Source: DATJSN01 sp035504095 (lineage in GTDB: Bacteria > Planctomycetota > Phycisphaerae > WQYP01). From it: a stretch of DNA of 64,000 nucleotides. Positions 9,121 through 16,710 of this stretch are shown here, one piece after another. The translations under genes were made by a program, and so were the position numbers. The notes under the pieces were generated by a model. That model was not told the DNA's origin and made no database searches. It saw only the letters and a list, made by a program, of their open reading frames with translations. Numbering within the stretch: the first letter of the stretch is position 1; every line of letters begins with the position of its first letter. The DNA lies in the NCBI GenBank assembly GCA_035504095.1, contig DATJSN010000079.1, forward strand, positions 1 through 64,000, in the 5' to 3' direction.

Positions 9121-9609
9121 CTACCCTATCGATAACTTGCATTCCATATTCACGACATGCAGTGCGACATAACGATCGCTAACACAATCCGTAGCCGGCT
9201 CGCTCCGAGAAACTGTAAATCCCCATTTTTTAAAAATAAGCACATTTCCCGTCTCAGCAATCGTATCCAGTGCCAGTGTGTCATGACCCAGAGTGGGGGC
9301 AAGAATCGCTACCTGTTCGACGAGCCTGCGGCCGATGCCCCGGCGTTGATATTCCGGTAAAACGGCAAGCCCAATCAGGTGAACGTGACGCGCATCGAGG
9401 CGATATTGCATCGTGGCCACCATTTGCCCATCAATGAATGCGGCCAGACGAACACCCTCCTGAAATCTTTTCTCCTGACGGGCGAGGGCTTCTCCGACGA
9501 AACGGTATATATTAGCCATTGGTGAGAACGCCGCGTCAAAAACAGATCGCGCAATTTCAATCTCATCCGCACGGCAATTCCGAATTTGTACAGATTCCGA
9601 GGGCAGCAT
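9121..9609 (-). CDS. GNAT-family N-acetyltransferase
   Basis: 162 residues with a single GNAT domain: beta strand VQIRNCRADEIEIARSVF, then VHLIGLAVLPEYQRRGIGRR, where QRRGIGR is the acetyl-CoA pyrophosphate loop (motif A), and motif B around VLIFKKWGFTVS. The substrate cannot be told; such enzymes acetylate amines of small molecules, antibiotics or proteins. The gene is isolated between repeat copies A and B and runs opposite to its neighbours. Confidence 0.85.
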   Translation of the reverse strand: MLPSESVQIRNCRADEIEIARSVFDAAFSPMANIYRFVGEALARQEKRFQEGVRLAAFIDGQMVATMQYRLDARHVHLIGLAVLPEYQRRGIGRRLVEQVAILAPTLGHDTLALDTIAETGNVLIFKKWGFTVSRSEPATDCVSDRYVALHVVNMECKLSIG

Positions 9610-9633
9610 TCAACCATTTTCTCGCAGTTGGCC

Positions 9634-9683
9634 GTAAAAGTTCAACTGGTGTCCCGTCGTCCCGATTAACCAATTTCCGCATG
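9634..9683. repeat. Repeat copy B (upstream of GNAT gene)
   Basis: A 50-bp segment related to copy A (about 78%) and to copy C (23 of 26 over the first part). The rest of 9684-9863 shows no gene. Confidence 0.55.
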
Positions 9684-9863
9684 TACTCTATTTGCTGACG
9701 GATGAGTGGATCTCGGCAATATAACCACCGGGAAATTTCCCACTCCGCATGCCGTGATAGGGTCTTGCTTTGTCATACTTGGGCAGCCCAGAACCCCATT
9801 CCCATGAAATTTTTCGATGATCCTGTATGATCCGAGAGACAGCCACCAATTTCCCGGCCCTAG

Positions 9864-9883
9864 CATATTTTATTAGAGGCTCT
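9864..9883. repeat. Solo terminal inverted repeat of the MITE-like family
   Basis: A 20-bp block ending TTAGAGGCTCT that matches the 3' end of the element at 58998-59153 (59134-59153) at 18 of 20 positions. No partner end or element body is visible upstream, so it may be the scar of a lost or decayed copy. It lies 13 bp before the start of the next lipoprotein gene. Confidence 0.5.
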
Positions 9884-9896
9884 ACAATAGAGTACC

Positions 9897-10406
9897 ATGA
9901 CGAGGCTTCGGATATTTTCTGTTTTTCTTTTTCCTCTGCTCCTGGCGGGCACAGTTCTTTTGGGCGGCTGCAGTACAGGCGGCCGCATACTGCCTAACAG
10001 CGACACGTCGCTGCCCACCGATTTTATTCCAGGTGAGATTTACGTTCTCCAGTGCGACATGCTTATTGACTGGGAATACAATACGGATGTATTCGGATCG
10101 CACTACTTTTTAGATTCTTTCGACCATCATGCCCTCTTTCCGGATTCCGATGAGGCCTATCAGAACTTCCTCAAAGACCCGCAAACGTTCGGTAGTGAAC
10201 GGGCGGGTGTTATAACCAAGGGAACGGAATTGCAATATGTGGGCAAAGGATATGATTATGGTACTACGGGGCACACCCCGAATTTCGATATGAAAGTACT
10301 CACCGGGCCTTATGCCGGGGTTTCCGTTGACGCGTTCGCAGCCACTTTACCGGATTCTGGTATCGTTAATAGTCAATTCCTCAAGTTGCAGCCGTCGCAA
10401 AAATAA
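9897..10406 (+). CDS. Lipoprotein of unknown function
   Basis: 169 residues with a clear lipoprotein signal (FPLLLAGTVLLGGC, lipobox LGGC at residues 22-25). The mature part is soluble, rich in Asp/Tyr/Phe, and shows no domain I recognise. There is a segment HHALFPDSDEAYQNFLKDP and a strand-rich tail (YDYGTTGHTPNFDMKVLTGP). It is flanked by a solo MITE end upstream and a degenerate repeat downstream. Confidence 0.6.
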   Translation: MTRLRIFSVFLFPLLLAGTVLLGGCSTGGRILPNSDTSLPTDFIPGEIYVLQCDMLIDWEYNTDVFGSHYFLDSFDHHALFPDSDEAYQNFLKDPQTFGSERAGVITKGTELQYVGKGYDYGTTGHTPNFDMKVLTGPYAGVSVDAFAATLPDSGIVNSQFLKLQPSQK

Positions 10407-10418
10407 AGATCGCCTCGT

Positions 10419-10520
10419 GCTTTTCGCGTTTTTCGTGGTTAAAATCTGTCCCCTGTCACCTTCGTTGTGTCCTCTGTAGCTAATAAAAATCTGCGTTAAT
10501 CTGCGCAATCTGCGGATAAA
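10419..10520. repeat. Degenerate intergenic repeat, copy 1
   Basis: A low-complexity, quasi-periodic stretch with TTTTTCGTGGTTAAAATCTG, TGTCCTCTGTAG and the triplicated AATCTGCG unit (AATCTGCGTTAATCTGCGC and on). Related blocks occur at 11296-11324 and 50834-50900. It lies between convergent lipoprotein genes. Confidence 0.45.
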
Positions 10521-10534
10521 AACCGTTCTCCCTC

Positions 10535-11026
10535 TTACTCCGGATTTGTTGTTGCCGGATTCGTCGTCGCCACGGCCCGTGTCTCGGCGTTGACGTCATT
10601 GCGCCCGTCTGCATCGGACATCGCCTCAATGTGCCGATGCCTCACGCCCGGACCTGCCCATGTGATGCTGACTTTAAAGAAGTATACGTTCCCAGCCACG
10701 GCGTCGATGGAAGTCTGTTCCTCATTGGTTGGCCCGACAACGGTAAACGTGTGCTGGCCCGGCGCCACGCTGACCAACAGGAACGTGTTGGGCGCTAGCG
10801 CCCCGATCATCTGCCCGTCGAGCTCTGTCTGTGCCACCAGCGTATCGCCTATTACCGCTGAGGGGCGGCAAAGATAGACGCTTGCCATGCCCAGTTCGGG
10901 CTCAAACGTCTTGGCCGCAGCATTGGCCGAGGTATCGGTCGTCGGCACGGTGGCGCACCCTGCAGCCCAGGTAAATAAGCCAATGATCCCCAGTACAATT
11001 TTAATCGAACCTCTTAGACCGATCAT
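10535..11026 (-). CDS. DUF2846-type lipoprotein
   Basis: 163 residues with a signal sequence and lipobox (LFTWAAGC). The body fits DUF2846: ASVYLCRPSAVIGDTLVAQT, then ELDGQMIGALAPNTFLLVSV, APGQHTFTV and an aromatic strand GNVYFFKV. The family is a small beta-rich envelope domain of unknown role. Its start has a GGGAGATAA ribosome site just upstream. The C-terminal 30 residues are low-complexity Ala/Thr/Asn. Confidence 0.75.
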   Translation of the reverse strand: MIGLRGSIKIVLGIIGLFTWAAGCATVPTTDTSANAAAKTFEPELGMASVYLCRPSAVIGDTLVAQTELDGQMIGALAPNTFLLVSVAPGQHTFTVVGPTNEEQTSIDAVAGNVYFFKVSITWAGPGVRHRHIEAMSDADGRNDVNAETRAVATTNPATTNPE

Positions 11027-11295
11027 GATTTATCTCCCATAATGTCCCGCAAATACGATGAAAGTGAGCCGATTACTCGTCAATCAGGAAGATTGCCATA
11101 CCTGCAGCGTACATTTGAGAGGTACTTTATTTCCAGCTCAAGCCGATTTCAATCCTTCGCTGGCAGCAGCAGGATGGCTGCCCATGCCGTGACTCAGCTT
11201 GGGATCGTTAGAAGGCAGTTAATTCGAACCCCATCATTCGCCAGGAAACTAACGAAGACATTCCCGGTATTCGGGCCGTGCCCCAGTTTTGTGAA

Positions 11296-11324
11296 TTTTC
11301 GCCCTTTTCGTGGTTCAAAATCTG
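11296..11324. repeat. Degenerate intergenic repeat, copy 2 (short)
   Basis: CCTTTTCGTGGTTCAAAATC and flanks match the first block of the repeat at 10419-10520. The surrounding 11027-11352 holds no convincing gene. Confidence 0.35.
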
Positions 11325-11352
11325 AAAACCGCCGCCTTAGGTGGCCTTTGGC

Positions 11353-11772
11353 TTATAGCGGTTCCGGGTCGATCCGGATGTTTGTTTCTCCGGCGGCTTT
11401 CTTTTCGTTATATTTTTTCAGCCATGTTTGAAAGCTTTTGCCCGCCGCCGCGTCGCGCCCGGAAAAATCGATCTGGGCGATTTCGGCATAACCAATTTTC
11501 ACGCGCGGGCCGCCGTCTTTAGGGATCAAACGCACAAAGCAATTCGCCAGTCCGGCGTCTGTTACACGATCAAAAACATAACCTTCGAAGGTTTGGCCAG
11601 CTTTTGTAACAATCGTAATGTCGCCGCGGAAACTGAAGGCCTTTTCCACCGCTTCAAGCACCGCGGCTTCGCTGTCGAGTTGCGGTTTATAGCCCTCGAG
11701 ATTTTCATGCACCGCCGGTGGCGCGCTGGATTCTTGGGTTTGAGAAATTGCGGCCGCTTCTTCTGGCATCAC
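11353..11772 (-). CDS. Conserved small protein following hpnH
   Basis: 139 residues, soluble, no signal peptide. A disordered N terminus (MMPEEAAAISQTQESSAPPA) leads to a compact beta-rich core (FRGDITIVTKAGQTFEGYVF, then FVRLIPKDGG, VKIGYAEIAQIDFSGRDAA) of the kind seen in Sm-like or PilZ-like small barrels. The family is not certain. It lies 24 bp downstream of hpnH on the same strand, so the two are probably co-transcribed and it may serve hopanoid metabolism; that is inference from position. Confidence 0.65.
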   Translation of the reverse strand: MMPEEAAAISQTQESSAPPAVHENLEGYKPQLDSEAAVLEAVEKAFSFRGDITIVTKAGQTFEGYVFDRVTDAGLANCFVRLIPKDGGPRVKIGYAEIAQIDFSGRDAAAGKSFQTWLKKYNEKKAAGETNIRIDPEPL

Positions 11773-11796
11773 CGATCTCCGTGGTGGACGAAATGA

Positions 11797-12930
11797 TTAG
11801 ACATGAACTTCGTTTTGTGTGGCCTTTTTAGGAGCGCTGATTTTCACCGGTACCAAACGGCCAGGCGCGTTTGAAGGAGGCGATTCCAGCGCTTCAAGTG
11901 CTTCGCGATTGACATAGGCTCCACTAAAAAGTGTCGCCCGGACTGTAGAGAGAAAACCACGAACCGTACTAAACGTATCGTTGACGGCGCTGGCTTCATA
12001 GCCGCTGTGTACCATGCAGTTGGCGCACTTGGGATTGCCCGATTCCGTGCCGTATTTTTCCCACGCCGTAGCGTCTAGGAGTTCCTGGAAAGTCTCGGCA
12101 TATCCATCCTGTAAGAGGTAACACGGTTTTTGCCAGCCGAAAATGTTGTATGTGGGCATCCCCCATGGGGTGCAGGCGTAGTTTCGCCGGCCCATGAGGA
12201 ACTCCAGGAACAGCGGGCTTTGATTGAATCGCCAGGAGGCCTTGCGATTGCTCAGAATAGTGCCGAAGAGTTTACGAGTTTTGGCACGTCCCAAAAAGTG
12301 TTCCTGATCAGGCGCTTTTTCGTAACTATAACCGGGTGAAAGCATCATGCCTTCCACGCCCAGTTGCATCATTTCATCGAAGAAATTCCGTACGCTTACG
12401 GCGTCGGCGCCGTCAAAAAGCGTTGTGTTGGTGGTTACCCTGAAACCGCGCTTCACTGCTTCCTTAATGGCTTCGATGGCGATCTCGTAGCCGCCTTCGC
12501 GGCATACGGAAAAATCATGATGTTCTTTTTGCCCGTCCAGGTGAACGCTGAATGTCAGGTATTTGGAGGGCTTAAATAAATCGATTTTTTCCTTCAGCAG
12601 CAGTGCGTTGGTGCACAGGTAGATGTATTTGCGCCGTGCAATAAGGCCTTCGACAATTTCCTTTATCTGCGGATGCAGCAACGGCTCGCCGCCGGGAATA
12701 CTCACCATCGGTGCTCCGCACTCTTCCACGGCCTTAAAACATTCTTCCGGACTAAGCTGGGCTTTGAGTATGTGTGCCGGATATTGAATTTTTCCACAGC
12801 CGGCACACGCGAGGTTGCAGCGAAAAAGCGGTTCGAGCATTAACACAAGCGGATAGCGTTTGCGTCCTTTAAATTTTTGCGTAACGACATACTTGGCAAC
12901 TGTCCACATCTGTGAAATCGGGACGCTCAT
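11797..12930 (-). CDS. hpnH: Adenosyl-hopene transferase HpnH (radical SAM)
   Basis: Radical SAM enzyme that joins the 5'-deoxyadenosyl group to diploptene, the first step in making extended (C35) hopanoids. The cluster motif CX3CX2C is at residues 38-45 (RCNLACAGCGK). Other family marks are SIPGGEPLLHPQIKEIVEGL, YLCTNALLL, FSVHLDG and the Cys-bearing tail CTPWGMPTYN / KPCYLLQDGY / CANCMVHSG. The 377-residue length is usual. It is divergent from the hpnG-like gene with a 339-bp gap. Squalene-hopene cyclase is not in the window. Confidence 0.93.
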   Translation of the reverse strand: MSVPISQMWTVAKYVVTQKFKGRKRYPLVLMLEPLFRCNLACAGCGKIQYPAHILKAQLSPEECFKAVEECGAPMVSIPGGEPLLHPQIKEIVEGLIARRKYIYLCTNALLLKEKIDLFKPSKYLTFSVHLDGQKEHHDFSVCREGGYEIAIEAIKEAVKRGFRVTTNTTLFDGADAVSVRNFFDEMMQLGVEGMMLSPGYSYEKAPDQEHFLGRAKTRKLFGTILSNRKASWRFNQSPLFLEFLMGRRNYACTPWGMPTYNIFGWQKPCYLLQDGYAETFQELLDATAWEKYGTESGNPKCANCMVHSGYEASAVNDTFSTVRGFLSTVRATLFSGAYVNREALEALESPPSNAPGRLVPVKISAPKKATQNEVHV

Positions 12931-13269
12931 AACACCTCAGTTTGGCGCAAATACAGTCGTGCCAGGGAAAACACCCCAAAGCACCTTTGTAGTCTTCCAT
13001 GATACTAGCTAAAAAGCCTGCGCCAAGGCAACTGATTTACGATAATGCGTGTAAAAATAATTCGCCGAGGTGGATATTTTTGTCTCGATATTGCCAAACA
13101 AAATTAAGCAATATTTTTCACGTTGACATGAAAAAACAATCTATGAGTATTCATCAATACGCATACTTCCGATACAATTCTTCATGCTGTTATTACCGGC
13201 CCAATGTTATTGGTCTGCCCCGTTAAAAATGGTATTTTCTGGCAGCCCATGTGGCCGATAGAAAGCTCA
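12931..13269. promoter_or_regulatory. Divergent hpnH / hpnG promoter region
   Basis: An AT-rich intergenic region. On the plus strand a perfect -35 TTGACA at 13123-13128 is followed 17 bp later by AGTATT (13146-13151), a weak -10. This would leave a leader of about 110 bases before hpnG. No ORF inside looks coding. A promoter for hpnH must also lie here but I cannot place it. Confidence 0.4.
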
Positions 13270-13995
13270 ATGAGTACGCAAATTAGTTCAGATACCAAGG
13301 TTTTATTGATTCTTACGCCCGTAAAAGCGGAACGCGCCGCGGTTAGTTCTGCGGTTGACCGCTGGACCGGAAGTGTGCCGGAGAGTCTGCGCGCAACGTC
13401 GTATGAAAACATCGTGATTGAACAAATTGGCGTTCGTGGGACGAACCTGCGGGATATTTTGCCGCGCTACATGCATTCTCCGATTGCGGGAATCATCACT
13501 GCGGGTGTTGCCGGGGCATTGTCACCCGAATTAGACATCGGCGATTTGGTCATCGACAGTGCCTCTTCCGATACACAGCGCGTCGCCGATTTCATGAATA
13601 CCATGTCTAATTCCCGCCGTGTATATGTTGGTCCGGTGCATACAAGTAAAACAATGATTTCGACTCCCGAAGAAAAGAAGAAAATATTTAATGAAACCCA
13701 GGCGGTTATCGTTGAAATGGAGAATCAGATAACGCGTCAATTCGCCTCGCGACGAAACGTTCCGTGGCTGGGAATTCGCGCAGTAAGCGACACGGCTTTC
13801 GATCACCTGCCGCCGGAAGTTATGCGCTTTGTGAACAAATCCGGAAACATCAGACCATGGGAAGTCACGATGGGGTTGGCGCGACGCCCGTTATTAATTC
13901 CCCAGGTCATTCGGCTCGGCAAGCACACTGGCATTGCGACGCAGCGGCTTTCTGATGGGATTGGCGCCATCCTTCGCAGCGGATGGCCGTTTTAA
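13270..13995 (+). CDS. hpnG: HpnG-like hopanoid-associated nucleoside phosphorylase
   Basis: A 241-residue member of the PNP/UDP phosphorylase superfamily. It starts KVLLILTPVKAERAA, and has GIITAGVAGALSPELDIGDL, the ribose/base-binding VEMEN (Glu-Met-Glu) and the catalytic Asp in AVSDTAFDHLPPE. In hopanoid producers the second step after HpnH is release of adenine from adenosylhopane to give ribosylhopane, done by HpnG of this superfamily. The divergent hpnH makes this the best reading; a futalosine or MTA/SAH nucleosidase is the alternative. The start at 13270 fits the family start; the frame also extends to 13204. Confidence 0.75.
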   Translation: MSTQISSDTKVLLILTPVKAERAAVSSAVDRWTGSVPESLRATSYENIVIEQIGVRGTNLRDILPRYMHSPIAGIITAGVAGALSPELDIGDLVIDSASSDTQRVADFMNTMSNSRRVYVGPVHTSKTMISTPEEKKKIFNETQAVIVEMENQITRQFASRRNVPWLGIRAVSDTAFDHLPPEVMRFVNKSGNIRPWEVTMGLARRPLLIPQVIRLGKHTGIATQRLSDGIGAILRSGWPF

Positions 13996-14129
13996 GTTCC
14001 CCTGCTATACCCCATTTTCATAGTCAATTGACGACTGCCATCATGGGCATTTCAAACCTGCGAAAAGTGTGGGTCGATACCCTATAATAATACGAGCCCC
14101 TAAATGAAGTATTTTTAGGCGGGTAATTT

Positions 14130-15335
14130 ATGCATTGGCAGCAGTCTATTTCCAAACAATATATCCAGATGCCTCGGGAGGAGGTTCTCGAACGCATTGC
14201 GCAGCGTAAACGGGAACTGGGACGCCGCTTGGTTATTCTTGGACATCATTATCAGCAGGATGACGTCGTTGGATTTGCGGATCATGTAGGTGATTCATTT
14301 GGGCTTTCCCGTCAGGCAGCAAGTTTAACCGAGGCTGAGTACGTCATCTTTTGCGGTGTGCATTTCATGGCTGAGTCAGCGGATGTCCTGACGGCCGACC
14401 ATCAAAAAGTCATTCTTCCGGACCTTGGAGCTGGATGTTCGATGGCGGATATGGCTCAGACTGATGACGTAGAAGATGCATGGAATGCGATATGTGCTGC
14501 GTGCAAAGATGATCCGGAATTTCATCTTGTCCCCATTACTTACATTAATTCCAGTGCGGCGGTAAAAAGTTTTGTCGGCCGCAACGGCGGCGCGGTTTGC
14601 ACCAGCAGCAATTGTGAAAAAATACTCGCTTGGGCATTAGACGGCCAGAAGCCGGGTGATAATCCGCATATAAAAGTAATTTTCTTTCCTGATCAGCATC
14701 TGGGCCGCAATACCGCGTACAAAATGGGCTTTGGCCTGGATACCATGCAAGTGTGGGATTATCGGCAGCCCAATGGTGGTTTGACTGATGAGCAAATTCG
14801 AGAAGCGTGCTTTATTCTCTGGAAGGGACATTGCAGTGTCCACCAGCTTTTCCGTCCGGAGCACGTAGACCAGGCGCGCCGGCAGATTCCCGGGGTCAAG
14901 GTTTTGGTTCATCCGGAGTGCCGTTGGGAAGTGGTTCAAAAAGCAGATCTGGTCGGTTCCACAGAGTTTATTGGCCGGCAGATAGCCGCGGCGCCACCGG
15001 GCAGTAAATGGGTGGTCGGCACCGAAGTGCATATGGTTAATCGCCTGGCCAAGGCACATCCGGAGCAGATTGTAAAGATACTTTCCGATTGCCAGTGTTT
15101 GTGCACCACGATGTATCGCATTGATTTGCCGCATCTATTGTGGGTTTTGGATAATCTTTCTGAGGGCAAGGTTGTCAATCAGATCAAGGTTGATCCCTTC
15201 GATGCCTATTGGTCGCGCGTCAGCTTGCAGCGCATGCTGGACATCACCGCCGGTCGTCCAATTCAGCCACCCCCGGAGCCGTTGCCGGTACAGGAACAAA
15301 ATGCACCCGCATTGCGTGTACTTTCTTTGGCATGA
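14130..15335 (+). CDS. nadA: Quinolinate synthase NadA
   Basis: A [4Fe-4S] enzyme that condenses iminoaspartate with dihydroxyacetone phosphate to quinolinate in NAD synthesis. Cluster Cys candidates are C103 (GAGCSMAD), C161 (SSNCEK) and the C320/C322/C324 group (SDCQCLCTT). Substrate motifs include GHHYQQDD, YINSSAAVKS, FPDQHLGRN, VHPEC and GTEVHMVNR. The 401-residue length is normal for the longer NadA type. A TATAAT is present at 14083-14088, about 40 bp upstream, with no clear -35. nadB and nadC are not in the window. Confidence 0.95.
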   Translation: MHWQQSISKQYIQMPREEVLERIAQRKRELGRRLVILGHHYQQDDVVGFADHVGDSFGLSRQAASLTEAEYVIFCGVHFMAESADVLTADHQKVILPDLGAGCSMADMAQTDDVEDAWNAICAACKDDPEFHLVPITYINSSAAVKSFVGRNGGAVCTSSNCEKILAWALDGQKPGDNPHIKVIFFPDQHLGRNTAYKMGFGLDTMQVWDYRQPNGGLTDEQIREACFILWKGHCSVHQLFRPEHVDQARRQIPGVKVLVHPECRWEVVQKADLVGSTEFIGRQIAAAPPGSKWVVGTEVHMVNRLAKAHPEQIVKILSDCQCLCTTMYRIDLPHLLWVLDNLSEGKVVNQIKVDPFDAYWSRVSLQRMLDITAGRPIQPPPEPLPVQEQNAPALRVLSLA

Positions 15336-15432
15336 AGCGTTCGACTAATTGATACATGCAAAGTCAGCGATTTTTTAATACTTAACCTTTAAAATGCCTT
15401 CGAAGTATTTGGATCTTTGAACAGGAGGTTCC

Positions 15433-16632
15433 ATGAAGATTCCATTTGCAGCGGCAGGTTTGTTGTTGATTTTCACTGCTGTGGCTCGCGGGGCCATGGT
15501 TAGCGACAATTCATCGGGGGATAACTATTTACTCGGGTATTCAACTGCCACGCTGAATATTCAATATCATCTGCATCCGCAGATTGAAGTGAAGAATGGC
15601 GTTGTTACTGTAGATACTTCCACAATTCCTTCTTCCGAAATAACTGCTGTACGCAACTCTCTGATGGAAATTCCTGGCGTTCGACAAGTCGTATTGCAAA
15701 ACACCATGTCAACGACTTCCGAGGCTGGTTTAGTGCCGGCTTCAGCCGCGGAAAAACCACCCGCGGCCACTGGAACTGCTTTGCCACAGGAGTATCAAAT
15801 TGGTTTTACTCAACTGAGTACAAGCGCTTCACCTTATGTTTTACCGACTGGTGTTTTTCCCGCAGGACGGCTATTTGATCCACTTATGGCCGATCCCAAA
15901 TGGCCCGGCTTTTCCGCCGCTTATGAACATTATGCACCAGGCCATTTCCTGGGCTGGAAAGATGTCGCTCAGGTGAGTATCGGCGACACCATTCCCTTTT
16001 ATAGGGGAAACCTGCCGGACCAATTTCAGTGGGAAACGGGACTGCAAGCAGATGTTTATGCATTTTTTAATCTGGATTCTCCCAGTGCGGACCTGCAGAA
16101 TGCGGATTACCTGGTAGGGGCTTACGGCTCGGTGCGCCGCGACAATCTTTCCCTGATGGTGCGATTCTTTCATCAGAGTTCCCACTTAGGCGATAACCTT
16201 TTGATTAATGAACCGGAATATATTTCGTTGCGCCAAACTGTCAGCTATGAAGAAATCAACGCGATAGGTTCTGTGGATCTGATGCAAAAGTTATTTCGCT
16301 TGTATGGCGGTGTCGGGATTCTTATAGCCCCCGATCCGAGCAGCCTGGGGCTTTGGAGCTTTGAGTATGGTGCCGAATTCAATGGGCCGCCTTTAACGCA
16401 TATGCAGGGTTTTGTAATTAATCCCGTGGCCGGAGCCGATTTTCAGAATTGGAGTGCGAATAATTACAATACGGACATATCTTTACGCGCCGGAATTCAA
16501 TTTACCAATGGAACGCCGGAAAGTTCGCGGTTTCAGGTACTCCTGGAGTATTTTCATGGCAACTCATATAACGGACAGTTTTATGTTGTTCCGATTCAAT
16601 ATATTGGTTTCGGCGTTCATTTTTATTTTTAA
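15433..16632 (+). CDS. DUF1207 outer-membrane beta-barrel protein
   Basis: 399 residues with a signal peptide (MKIPFAAAGLLLIFTAVARG). Residues about 140-399 fit DUF1207: FDPLMADPKWPGFSAAYEHY, then FQWETGLQADVYAFFNLDSP, LMVRFFHQSSHLGDNLL, LSLRAGIQF-like strands and the final VLLEYFHGNSYNGQFYV and YIGFGVHFYF with a terminal aromatic, typical of outer-membrane barrels. The first 110 mature residues are less conserved. The function of DUF1207 proteins is unknown; they are widespread in planctomycetes. AGGAGG at 15422-15427 supports the start. Confidence 0.85.
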   Translation: MKIPFAAAGLLLIFTAVARGAMVSDNSSGDNYLLGYSTATLNIQYHLHPQIEVKNGVVTVDTSTIPSSEITAVRNSLMEIPGVRQVVLQNTMSTTSEAGLVPASAAEKPPAATGTALPQEYQIGFTQLSTSASPYVLPTGVFPAGRLFDPLMADPKWPGFSAAYEHYAPGHFLGWKDVAQVSIGDTIPFYRGNLPDQFQWETGLQADVYAFFNLDSPSADLQNADYLVGAYGSVRRDNLSLMVRFFHQSSHLGDNLLINEPEYISLRQTVSYEEINAIGSVDLMQKLFRLYGGVGILIAPDPSSLGLWSFEYGAEFNGPPLTHMQGFVINPVAGADFQNWSANNYNTDISLRAGIQFTNGTPESSRFQVLLEYFHGNSYNGQFYVVPIQYIGFGVHFYF

Positions 16633-16710
16633 TGTTCGACGCCCGGATGTTGCTTAACGAATCTGACTCCATAGGCTAGAATTGTTACGCCTGAATTTGC
16701 GAGGATGATT

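Noticed and set aside
7736..9683. Integron-like cassette array
   Set aside because: The repeats lack the attC core (GTTRRRY) and paired inverted arms, and no integrase is present.
11042..11431. 129-codon plus-strand frame
   Set aside because: Ser/Arg/Phe-rich, no ribosome site and no family; it overlaps the better gene at 11353-11772.
12999..13226. 75-codon frame in the hpnH/hpnG gap
   Set aside because: Basic, low-information composition with no ribosome site; overlaps a likely promoter region.
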